Assembly (NCBI GenBank): GCA_027347545.1
Contig: DAIEQT010000244.1
Location: 1 to 13,006 of the forward strand
From: Ignavibacteria bacterium
GTDB taxonomy: Bacteria; Bacteroidota; Ignavibacteria; Ignavibacteriales; Melioribacteraceae
DNA: 13,006 nucleotides
Direction of reading: 5' to 3'
The position numbers were made by a program, and so were the translations under genes. Below the pieces are notes generated by a model. The model saw only the letters and a list, made by a program, of their open reading frames with translations. It searched no databases and was not told the DNA's origin. Each line of letters begins with the position of its first letter. Position 1 is the first letter of the stretch. Below, in pieces: positions 6,035 to 12,283 of this stretch.

Positions 6035-7897
6035 ATGAATAGATCAATCCTTACCTTAATTACACTTCTTCTTATCACCCAACATACATTTTCACAAAGC
6101 TCAATTATGTTCACAGCAAAGATAGACGGAAGCCAGGAAGTTCCGGCAGTTACTACAACTGCAACCGGCACCGGTACTTTTGTCTTAAGCGCTAACGGAA
6201 CACAATTGACGTACAATATAACCGTTAACGGTTTAAGCGGAACGATCACCGGTTCACATTTTCACAATGCGGCTGTTGGATCTGGCGGTGGAGTAGTAAA
6301 AGCAATTGCCTTTACTGGAAATACAGCTTCTGGTGTTTGGACCAGCGCTGACGCAAATCAACCTTTAACGGATTTGCTGCTTAGCGAGTTGTTGAAGGGA
6401 AGGCTGTACGTAAATATTCATACATCGGCTAATGCTGGCGGAGAAATCCGCGGACAAGTATTGTTGAGCACCGGTGTGGGTTTTTCAGCTAAACTGGAAG
6501 GAAGCCAAGAAGTTCCTTCTGTTACTACAACCGCTTCCGGAACAGGGTCGGTCAGATTAAACACCGACGGTACAATAAGTTATGATGTTACAACCGCAGG
6601 ATTAACACCAACAGCAGCGCATTTTCACAACGCAGCGGCAGGAACAGCCGGCGGAGTTGCTAAATCAATTACTCTTACCAATAATACCAGCGCTGGAGTT
6701 TGGGCAAGCGGAGATGCTTCTCAACCACTAACTGATTTATTGCTTAGAGAATTGGTTAAAGGAAGATTATACATGAATGTTCACACTGCTGCTAATCCCA
6801 GCGGTGAAATTCGTGGGCAAGTGTTGTTGAACTCCGGTGCGGGCTTCACAGCAAAAATGGATGGAAGCCAGGAAGTTCCGGCTGTTACTACAACTGCTAC
6901 CGGCACAGGTTCGTTTGTCCTTAGCTTAAACGGAACACGATTGACATACAACATTACTGTTAATGGATTAACCGGAGCGATTACAGGTTCGCACTTTCAC
7001 AATGCTTCAGCAGGAGCTAGCGGCGGTGTTGTTAAAGCATTTATGTTCACCGGAAATACAGCTTCAGGTGTTTGGACTAGCTCAGACGCAAATCAACCTT
7101 TGACCGATTTGCTGCTTAGCGAGTTATTGAAGGGAAAACTGTACGTGAATGTTCACACATCTGCTAATGCCGGTGGAGAAATTCGCGGACAAGTATTGTT
7201 GAGTACCGGAATGGGATTTACAGCTAAGTTAGATGGTAGCCAAGAAACTCCAGCAATAACTACTACAGCTTCCGGCACAGGATCAGTTAGATTGAACACA
7301 GACGGTACAGTTAGTTATGATTTAACTGCCGGTGGATTAACACCAACGGCTGCGCACTTTCACAATGCGGCTGCCGGAATAAATGGTGGTGTTGCTAAAT
7401 CAATTACTCTAACTAACAATACAGCTTTGGGAATTTGGTCGAGTGTAGATGTTACTCAACCGCTAACTGATTTACTAATTAGAGAGTTGGTTAAAGGAAA
7501 ATTGTACATGAATGTTCACACATTAACAAATCCTGGCGGCGAAATACGTGGGCAGGTAATTAATTCTACAGATATTGCTACGGGTATAGAATCTAATGAT
7601 TCTCAAGAACTGCCTTCCCGTTTTGTACTCAGCCAGAATTATCCAAATCCATTTAATCCAACTACTGTAATCCAGTATATCGTTCCTTTCGAGAGCAGAG
7701 TGAACGTAACAATTTTCAATTCAATTGGACAAGTGGTGAAAACGTATAACGAGGGCAGCAAGAGTGCCGGCTCTTATTCTATAAAATTTAACGGCGAGCG
7801 GCTTGCCTCAGGTGTTTATCTTTATAACATCAGAGCATTCTCGTTAGACGGTAAACAAAACTTTCAAGCAACGAAAAAAATGTTGCTGATTAAATAA
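6035..7897 (+). CDS. Secreted four-CHRD-domain protein with type IX secretion sorting domain
   Basis: A 620-residue exported protein. The signal peptide is MNRSILTLITLLLITQHTFSQ. Four CHRD domains begin near residues 26, 150, 271 and 395, each about 120 long, with F-x-A-K-x-x-G-S-Q-E-(V/T)-P at the start, H-F-H-N in the middle (His75 and His77 in the first) and VHT...GGEIRGQV at the end. Domains 1 and 3 resemble each other, as do 2 and 4, giving an A-B-A-B order. CHRD domains are named from chordin and also occur in bacterial secreted proteins; their biochemical role is poorly known. Residues from about 529 to 620 are the Por/T9SS sorting domain, with YPNPFNP at 536-542, so the protein probably crosses the outer membrane and stays on the surface or is released. 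It has a strong ribosome site, AAAGGGG, 6 bases before ATG. It appears monocistronic, bracketed by terminators with a similar stem. Confidence 0.92.
   Translation: MNRSILTLITLLLITQHTFSQSSIMFTAKIDGSQEVPAVTTTATGTGTFVLSANGTQLTYNITVNGLSGTITGSHFHNAAVGSGGGVVKAIAFTGNTASGVWTSADANQPLTDLLLSELLKGRLYVNIHTSANAGGEIRGQVLLSTGVGFSAKLEGSQEVPSVTTTASGTGSVRLNTDGTISYDVTTAGLTPTAAHFHNAAAGTAGGVAKSITLTNNTSAGVWASGDASQPLTDLLLRELVKGRLYMNVHTAANPSGEIRGQVLLNSGAGFTAKMDGSQEVPAVTTTATGTGSFVLSLNGTRLTYNITVNGLTGAITGSHFHNASAGASGGVVKAFMFTGNTASGVWTSSDANQPLTDLLLSELLKGKLYVNVHTSANAGGEIRGQVLLSTGMGFTAKLDGSQETPAITTTASGTGSVRLNTDGTVSYDLTAGGLTPTAAHFHNAAAGINGGVAKSITLTNNTALGIWSSVDVTQPLTDLLIRELVKGKLYMNVHTLTNPGGEIRGQVINSTDIATGIESNDSQELPSRFVLSQNYPNPFNPTTVIQYIVPFESRVNVTIFNSIGQVVKTYNEGSKSAGSYSIKFNGERLASGVYLYNIRAFSLDGKQNFQATKKMLLIK
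6107..7576 (+). repeat. 735-bp tandem in-frame duplication (two CHRD A-B pairs)
   Basis: Equivalent codons of CHRD domains 1 and 3 (Phe at 6110 and 6845) and of domains 2 and 4 (6482 and 7217) are both exactly 735 bases apart. The gene therefore contains two direct copies of a 245-codon unit with no net length change. Nucleotide similarity is high in places, for example around 6354-6475 versus 7089-7210. This points to a fairly recent duplication of an already two-domain unit. Confidence 0.9.
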
Positions 7898-7913
7898 CGA
7901 CAAATGTAGGTAT

Positions 7914-7927
7914 AGTAAATAGTAGTA
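7914..7927 (+). repeat. Short AT-rich heptad pair after the CHRD gene
   Basis: Two units, AGTAAAT and AGTAGTA, 16 bases after the stop codon and on the coding strand. On its own this would be too short to call. It is listed because it matches the heptads found after fba and after the cytochrome gene and sits in the same place relative to a terminator. Confidence 0.4.
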
Positions 7928-7964
7928 CGCCAAGAGTTGGCTAATAGTTGTTATGAAAGTACGG

Positions 7965-7990
7965 AGAGCGGCGCTAAGCCGCTCTTCATT
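7965..7990 (+). terminator. Hairpin terminator after the CHRD gene
   Basis: Stem AGAGCGGC (7965-7972) and GCCGCTCT (7978-7985), loop GCTAA, followed by TCATTATATA. The stem is strong but the U-tract is poor, so termination may be partial. The AGAGCGG/CCGCTCT core is the same as in the terminator just upstream of this gene. Confidence 0.6.
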
Positions 7991-8048
7991 ATATACTCGT
8001 TCAAATAATTTCTTTCGATTATGACATAGATTATTATTCGAAAAATCA

Positions 8049-8076
8049 CAAACAAAAACCCCTTTAAGCGGGGTTT
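8049..8076 (-). terminator. Intrinsic terminator of the cytochrome c gene
   Basis: On the minus strand, AAACCCC (8076-8070), a 7-base loop, GGGGTTT (8062-8056), then TTGTTTG. It lies about 30 bases after the cytochrome stop codon, in the right orientation. The inverted repeat could also act on the plus strand as a second stop after the CHRD gene. Confidence 0.75.
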
Positions 8077-8082
8077 CTGTCT

Positions 8083-8110
8083 AACTACTAAATACTCACT
8101 ACTAATTACT
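8083..8110 (-). repeat. AT-rich heptad array at the cytochrome c stop codon (4 units)
   Basis: On the minus strand the units are AGTAATT, AGTAGTG, AGTATTT and AGTAGTT, then AGAC. The TAA stop codon of the cytochrome gene (8108-8106) lies inside the first unit. The array ends 7 bases before the terminator stem. Confidence 0.8.
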
Positions 8111-8522
8111 TGGTAAGAAGATAGTCAGCAATCTTGCCAAGGTTTTTAACATCAACATTATTGTAAGATGGCATAACTACGTTTTTGAATTTAGATTTAT
8201 ATTCAACAAACCTTTCATCAGAACCAAATGAAGATGGATTACGCAGGTAGTTTATTAACTTATCGCGTGACCAGTATTCTTTAAGTCCGGCAAGTGCCGG
8301 CGCCATTTTTGTACCTTGTAAATTAGATCCATGACAAGTAACACAGCCGGTTTGCCTCATTAAACTGAGTCCGTCTGTTTCTTGTGCTGCTTGTTGCGAT
8401 TGCTGCATCATTTGCATAGACATCGCTTCCGTTCCGTCATCTTTCTTAGTTACTCTTCCAAGTATAAGTAGAATTAGAAATAGCCCTAGAAAAGCAGCCA
8501 TCCATTTTTGTGCATTGGTCAT
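8106..8522 (-). CDS. Membrane-anchored monohaem cytochrome c
   Basis: A 138-residue c-type cytochrome from the Met at 8522. The N-terminal hydrophobic segment (about residues 8-22, WMAAFLGLFLILLIL) is an uncleaved anchor or signal. A Met/Gln-rich linker (34-48) follows, then a single class I cytochrome domain with C-V-T-C-H (Cys60, Cys63, His64). Met117 in VVMPSYNN is the probable sixth haem ligand. It should carry electrons in the periplasm, held to the inner membrane. A longer reading frame begins at 8600, but that ATG and the first codons lie inside a heptad repeat, whereas Met8522 has AGAAAGG 8 bases upstream, so the short start is chosen. The stop codon is part of another heptad array. 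No oxidase or reductase partner is visible nearby. Confidence 0.9.
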   Translation of the reverse strand: MTNAQKWMAAFLGLFLILLILGRVTKKDDGTEAMSMQMMQQSQQAAQETDGLSLMRQTGCVTCHGSNLQGTKMAPALAGLKEYWSRDKLINYLRNPSSFGSDERFVEYKSKFKNVVMPSYNNVDVKNLGKIADYLLTK

Positions 8523-8587
8523 TCGTAAAACCTTTCTAATAAATTTGTGGTGCAAAGTTAGGTATAAGATGTACATAACTGCAAAGA

Positions 8588-8620
8588 GGCTTTCAGCCAT
8601 CGGCGGTCAGCTATCAGCTT
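8588..8620 (+). repeat. GC-rich heptad array, left (4.5 units)
   Basis: Plus-strand units are GGCTTTC, AGCCATC, GGCGGTC and AGCTATC, then AGCTT; the consensus is RGCNNTC. It lies upstream of the cytochrome c gene and covers the false upstream ATG at 8600. It is inverted relative to the array at 8676-8717, with which GGCGGTC-AGCTATC-AGC can pair, with two mismatches in 17 bases. Confidence 0.8.
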
Positions 8621-8675
8621 AAAACCACAAATGAGGAATCTTGAGATACTTGTTCTTTAATTGAAAACGTTAACC

Positions 8676-8717
8676 GAAAGCCAAATGCTGATCGCTGAAA
8701 GCCGACCGCCGACAGCT
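8676..8717 (-). repeat. GC-rich heptad array, right (6 units)
   Basis: Minus-strand units are AGCTGTC, GGCGGTC, GGCTTTC, AGCGATC, a degenerate AGCATTT, and GGCTTTC. The consensus is RGCNNTC, the same as the left array but in opposite orientation. The TAG stop codon of the amidase gene (8718-8716) overlaps the first unit by two bases. With the left array it frames a 55-bp AT-rich core that holds nothing else recognisable. Confidence 0.82.
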
Positions 8718-10296
8718 ATTTTCCTATCTCCTTTTCGTAGAATTCTTTATACATTTTAATCGAATTGAAAACCGTTTCAGCTATTGCGTTTTGTCCGCTA
8801 TTGCTTGCAAGGTAAGTTTCATCCTTACGGTTGGAAAGAAACCCATTTTCTATTAATACGCTAGGCATCGAGGCGCCGACCAGCACATAGAATCCGGCTT
8901 GTTTAATACCAAGAGATGGAATTGATACATCGCGCTTCCAAGTTTGATTTAAGTAATCCGAAAACGATTCTGAGTAACGCATGTATTGCGAGTGAACCAT
9001 GCTCACAAGAATAAAATTCTCGTCGGTAAGTTTTTCATATCTGTTTGGGTTTTCTTCATACTTGATTACACTGTTTTCAAACTCAGCTATTCTAATTGCT
9101 TCTTTTGTTCTGCCGGGGCGAAGTAAGTAAACTTCGAATCCTCGGTAGCCGTTATCTTTAGTTTCAGTGGAGTTGCAATGAATTGAAATGAAAAGTTTCC
9201 CGCCCGCTTCGTTGGCTATTTTGCCCCGTTTATAAAGCTCGATAAACTCATCGGTCTTTCTTGTGTAAACAACACGAACGCCTTCCAAATTATCTTCAAT
9301 CAGTTTCCCGAGTTTTAATGCGACAGCAAGATTCACATCTTTTTCTCTCACTCCGGTAACACCAATTGTTCCGGGATCTTTTCCCCCGTGCCCGGCATCA
9401 ATTACAACGCAATCGAAACTCCATTTGGATTTATCCGCATCCTCGTTTACCGGTTTAACAAACATTTTATTGTGAATTGTTATCATCAAATAGTTTGTCT
9501 CTGGATCAAGAAATGTTTCTGTTGTTGAGTAGCCATCTTTAAGCGCGAATTCAAGTTGCACATTTTTAGCGCTAATAAAATGCTGCTTAATTTTTTCAAC
9601 CAAACCAGCCGGTTTAGCTTTTGCAGCCAAGCCCGGAGTTACAGTCGCATTGGAAAGAAAAACGTAGAGAGTTCCGTTGCTGATCGAACTTCGCGGAATT
9701 CGTATTGCTTTGTTTGTCTTAAGTGTAATTAATGTTCCGTTAGCTTTTTCTTCAACAAGAATATCATATACATCATGTTTTTTTGAAGAAGCCACAGCTG
9801 GCTTTTCTCTTCCAGCGTCTTCTTCTTTTTGAATTGCAACAGCTTCTTCAATATTGTCTGCTTTGGAAACAATTAAATTCTTGGAATTCTTCTCATAAGT
9901 TATCTCGCTTCCGGAAACTTGTTTATAATATTCAATAACGTATTCCAGCGGAACAAAAACATCTTCTTTGATAAGCAAAGTAGAAAGTGGAATTTGATAA
10001 GACTTCTGAGTATTGCTCTCTTTATTGGTTATAACAACAAATTGACTTCTAGCTGTTAGCTTCAAGAGATGTTGCGAAAAGTTGGATTCTATCTTCGCTG
10101 TCTCAGAATTATAAAAATTCTTTGCACCAAGCTGATCAGCAAGTTCTCTTGCGGAAACATAATCCAATCCATTACGGACTAAGTAAGAAAGTTCGCTTTT
10201 CTTTTCACCATTCTGAACAGAAATTTTGTAGAGTCTCTGCGAGTAATATGAAGAAGTAAACAAAAGTAGGAACAGTATGAGTAAATTTTTTCTCAT
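8716..10296 (-). CDS. N-acetylmuramoyl-L-alanine amidase with copper amine oxidase-like N-terminal and AMIN-like domains
   Basis: A 526-residue periplasmic zinc hydrolase that cleaves the amide bond between MurNAc and the stem peptide of peptidoglycan, as in cell separation. Order: signal peptide (1-19); a domain like the copper amine oxidase N-terminal domain (about 20-145, with GLDYVSARELADQLGA and VFVPLEYVIEYY); an acidic/Lys linker (about 146-175); an AMIN-like beta domain (about 176-275); and the Amidase_3 domain (about 295-520). Zinc ligands are His303 in DAGHGGKD, Glu318 in REKD and His373 in SIHCN. The catalytic Glu483 lies in LIENGFLSN. An insert around 410-450 may be the regulatory helix known in AmiB/AmiC-type enzymes (inference). 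The N-terminal domains probably target it to the wall. The start lies 5 bases after the stop of the ICMT-like gene and has no clear Shine-Dalgarno site, which suggests coupling. The stop codon adjoins a heptad array. Confidence 0.93.
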   Translation of the reverse strand: MRKNLLILFLLLFTSSYYSQRLYKISVQNGEKKSELSYLVRNGLDYVSARELADQLGAKNFYNSETAKIESNFSQHLLKLTARSQFVVITNKESNTQKSYQIPLSTLLIKEDVFVPLEYVIEYYKQVSGSEITYEKNSKNLIVSKADNIEEAVAIQKEEDAGREKPAVASSKKHDVYDILVEEKANGTLITLKTNKAIRIPRSSISNGTLYVFLSNATVTPGLAAKAKPAGLVEKIKQHFISAKNVQLEFALKDGYSTTETFLDPETNYLMITIHNKMFVKPVNEDADKSKWSFDCVVIDAGHGGKDPGTIGVTGVREKDVNLAVALKLGKLIEDNLEGVRVVYTRKTDEFIELYKRGKIANEAGGKLFISIHCNSTETKDNGYRGFEVYLLRPGRTKEAIRIAEFENSVIKYEENPNRYEKLTDENFILVSMVHSQYMRYSESFSDYLNQTWKRDVSIPSLGIKQAGFYVLVGASMPSVLIENGFLSNRKDETYLASNSGQNAIAETVFNSIKMYKEFYEKEIGK

Positions 10297-10301
10297 TTAA
10301 C

Positions 10302-10889
10302 TTAGCCGATAAATGGAATCATAAAACCGGAATGTTTTTTATAGCTTACAAAACTTTCGCCGAAATGTTTCCTAAGCATTTTTTCTTCAACTGCCGCACG
10401 CATTATGAACAATGGGATTTCGGCAATCAAAACCAATGGAACAACAAGATAGCTCATCAATGCGAGTCCGGCTCCAAGATCGCTAAGAACTTGGCTAATA
10501 TACTGCGGATGTCTGATCAATCGGTAAACTCCTTTTGTAACTAGATTATGTTCCTTCATTATGACAATATCTTGCGCATAGTTTTTGCCAAGTGTTTTAT
10601 ACGCCCAAACTTGAACCCAAGAAAAAATAGCAAACATAGCCAGACCAACAATTCGGATAGTCTGATATTCTTGTTCAGACTCAGCCGGTAATGTGCCAAT
10701 TTTGAAAACCGAAATAATTGTTAGAACCAAAATTAATGCTGCAATATTTGGTGGGGTTTTTTGAAGAAACGTAGCCGGACGTTCAACAACTTTTGTTATG
10801 GAGGTTTTAAGTCCTTTTTTTGCACCGGAGAAATTTGCGCTCATAGAAACAAAAAGATTAATTGCCACTAAGAGATTTATTGGATCCAT
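10302..10889 (-). CDS. Isoprenylcysteine carboxyl methyltransferase (ICMT)-like membrane protein
   Basis: A 195-residue multi-pass membrane protein. It has hydrophobic stretches near residues 5-18, 48-62, 78-95 and 140-165. The SAM-binding signature of the ICMT/PEMT superfamily follows: LVTKGVYRLIRHPQY (about 115-129, His127) and near the end EEKMLRKHFGESFVSYKK (about 167-184). Bacterial members methylate lipids, quinones or small molecules; no prenylated-protein substrate is expected. The substrate here is unknown. It heads a two-gene minus-strand unit with the amidase (5-base gap), so the product may act at the envelope, but the link could be only transcriptional. It is divergent from the pilin-like operon across a 235-bp region. 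Confidence 0.85.
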   Translation of the reverse strand: MDPINLLVAINLFVSMSANFSGAKKGLKTSITKVVERPATFLQKTPPNIAALILVLTIISVFKIGTLPAESEQEYQTIRIVGLAMFAIFSWVQVWAYKTLGKNYAQDIVIMKEHNLVTKGVYRLIRHPQYISQVLSDLGAGLALMSYLVVPLVLIAEIPLFIMRAAVEEKMLRKHFGESFVSYKKHSGFMIPFIG

Positions 10890-11124
10890 TTGAATATCCG
10901 CTTAATTCTTAATCTAAATATAACAACTTTAGGTTTCTTCGGTTTGGTGTTAAACTTTGAGGCATTTTCGCCAAAAATTACATGTACATTCTTCTCAAAA
11001 AAACTGCTCTAGCTCAAATTTATCATTATTTGATTAAAAACACGCCAGAAATTCCCGCACGATTATTGAGTGGTTACAGGAGTTAATTTTATCTATTTTT
11101 CTATAGAACAAAGGAATTGTATTA
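10890..11124. other. Divergent intergenic region with the promoters of two operons
   Basis: A 235-bp AT-rich region between the ICMT-like gene (minus) and the pilin-like operon (plus). Both promoters should be here, but I found no -33/-7 or -35/-10 pair I can defend. The only clear element is AAGGA (11111-11115), the ribosome site 9 bases before the start at 11125. No ORF here is supported. Confidence 0.6.
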
Positions 11125-11676
11125 ATGAATACCGGGCAAATGCTCATTACAATAGGTGCTTTGATTTTGCTTGCGCTGGTAATTATGCGTGTTAATACCG
11201 GCTTTCTAAACACCGGCGTTAGTGTAATGGAAACTAAATTCAATGTAATGGCTGTTTCTCTTGGTACTTCATTAATTGAAGAAGCAAATTCTAAAGCTTT
11301 CGATGAAGCTACCGATACTACATCTATAGCAACAACAACACCACTGAAAGCTTATAACCAACTTGGACCGGAATCCGGTGAATCTTATCCAAATTACAAT
11401 GACTTTGATGACTATAATAATTACAACAGATTAGTTTTAGCTGATACAGTATTGACTATCCCTTCGGGAGTAGAGACGGTGCTTGTTGATAGCACATTCC
11501 GTTCCGCAGATTTTAGATTGGATTGCCAGGTTGACTATGTTACAGTTTCATCAAATACAATTGCTACTACTACAAGCAAAACCTGGAGTAAAAGATTAAG
11601 AGTTACTGTAACAAGTCCTTCAATGAGAGACACGGTTAGAATGCAAACTGTTTTTAGTTACTGGTATTTTAGGTGA
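11125..11676 (+). CDS. Pilin/pseudopilin-like protein (PilV-like position), first gene of operon
   Basis: A 183-residue protein with a single N-terminal hydrophobic helix (about 7-22, LITIGALILLALVIM) after the 4-residue leader Met-Asn-Thr-Gly, then an extended polar, Thr/Ser/Asp-rich exported part. The layout of short leader, long hydrophobic helix, amphipathic helix (FNVMAVSLGTSLIEEANSKAFDEAT, about 37-61) and beta-rich C-terminus is that of type IV pilin-like minor pseudopilins, where the second helix half is followed by 'LIEEA...AFDE' as in PilV. The canonical G-FTLIE cleavage site is absent. Here cleavage could occur after Gly4 (G|QMLIT), with Thr instead of Glu at +5. I do not recognise a named family. 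It is followed after 3 bases by the next gene. The pilin-like role is an inference from architecture and operon order. Confidence 0.65.
   Translation: MNTGQMLITIGALILLALVIMRVNTGFLNTGVSVMETKFNVMAVSLGTSLIEEANSKAFDEATDTTSIATTTPLKAYNQLGPESGESYPNYNDFDDYNNYNRLVLADTVLTIPSGVETVLVDSTFRSADFRLDCQVDYVTVSSNTIATTTSKTWSKRLRVTVTSPSMRDTVRMQTVFSYWYFR
11671..11676 (+). promoter_or_regulatory. Shine-Dalgarno AGGTGA overlapping the stop codon
   Basis: AGGTGA provides both the TGA stop of the first pilin-like gene (11674-11676) and a ribosome site 3 bases before the ATG at 11680. The same AGGTGA arrangement recurs at the next junction (12274-12279), so both downstream genes are probably translated by re-initiation. 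Confidence 0.65.
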
Positions 11677-11679
11677 GAT

Positions 11680-12279
11680 ATGGGCTTTAGTACATTAATA
11701 GACATATTGGGTTCTACAATAGTTGGCGGTATGCTGCTTATGATACTTTTCCGTTTAAATGATGCGGCTACTCAAAATACATATAATTATGGTGCAGATC
11801 TTATAGTCCAACAAAGCTTAGTTGAGGTAGTCCAGTTGCTTGAATACGATTTTAAGAAGGTTGGCTATTGTAGAGATTGGACAAAAATTCCCGACCCATC
11901 TCAGGCAATATTATTAGCTGATTCTACCAGAGTAAGATTTTTAACTGATACGGATAATGATAGCAATGTTGATACTATGTATTACTATGTTGGTCTGCCA
12001 GATTCTCTTTCGGGCACTCCTAATCCAAGAGATAGAATGTTGTACCGTGTGGTTAACCACGATACACCGGGAAGCGCAAATCTAGGTATAACACAATTCC
12101 GGTTAAATTATTTTAATGCACTTGGTCAACAAATGAGCTTCCCAATTTCAAATCTTTCACAAATACAAACCATTCAACTTAGTATTACAGTTGAAAGCAG
12201 TTATGCTTACGCGAATGATTATTCAAAAGTATTCTGGAGACAAATTCGTCTTGCAGCTAGAAATTTAAGGAACAGGTGA
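11680..12279 (+). CDS. Pilin/pseudopilin-like protein (PilW-like), second gene of operon
   Basis: A 199-residue protein. The N-terminus Met-Gly-Phe-Ser-Thr-Leu-Ile-Asp-Ile-Leu-Gly resembles the prepilin site G|FTLIE but with one residue inserted and Asp for Glu, after a leader of only Met-Gly. The hydrophobic helix runs from about residue 5 to 25. It is followed by LIVQQSLVEVVQLLEYDFKKVGYCRDW (about 42-68), which matches the PilW/GspJ pattern in which a long N-terminal helix leads into '...LEyDlr.aGy'. The rest is beta-rich, with DADND-type acidic turns (TDTDNDSNVDT, about 88-98) and a final WRQIRLAARNLRNR. The LxxDFxxxGY feature is the best evidence for a minor pilin role. Tight coupling to the genes on both sides fits a minor pilin set such as pilV-pilW-pilX. 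Confidence 0.68.
   Translation: MGFSTLIDILGSTIVGGMLLMILFRLNDAATQNTYNYGADLIVQQSLVEVVQLLEYDFKKVGYCRDWTKIPDPSQAILLADSTRVRFLTDTDNDSNVDTMYYYVGLPDSLSGTPNPRDRMLYRVVNHDTPGSANLGITQFRLNYFNALGQQMSFPISNLSQIQTIQLSITVESSYAYANDYSKVFWRQIRLAARNLRNR
12274..12279 (+). promoter_or_regulatory. Shine-Dalgarno AGGTGA overlapping the stop codon
   Basis: AGGTGA contains the TGA stop of the second pilin-like gene and lies 4 bases before the ATG at 12284. It repeats the arrangement at 11671-11676. Confidence 0.65.
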
Positions 12280-12283
12280 AACT

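Noticed and set aside
5959..6249. A 96-codon minus-strand frame over the CHRD gene start
   Set aside because: It overlaps the signal peptide and first CHRD domain, whose protein evidence is strong, and it covers the inverted repeat and ribosome site.
11034..11243. A 69-codon minus-strand frame upstream of the pilin-like operon
   Set aside because: Mostly antisense to the first pilin-like gene and its leader; no supporting features.
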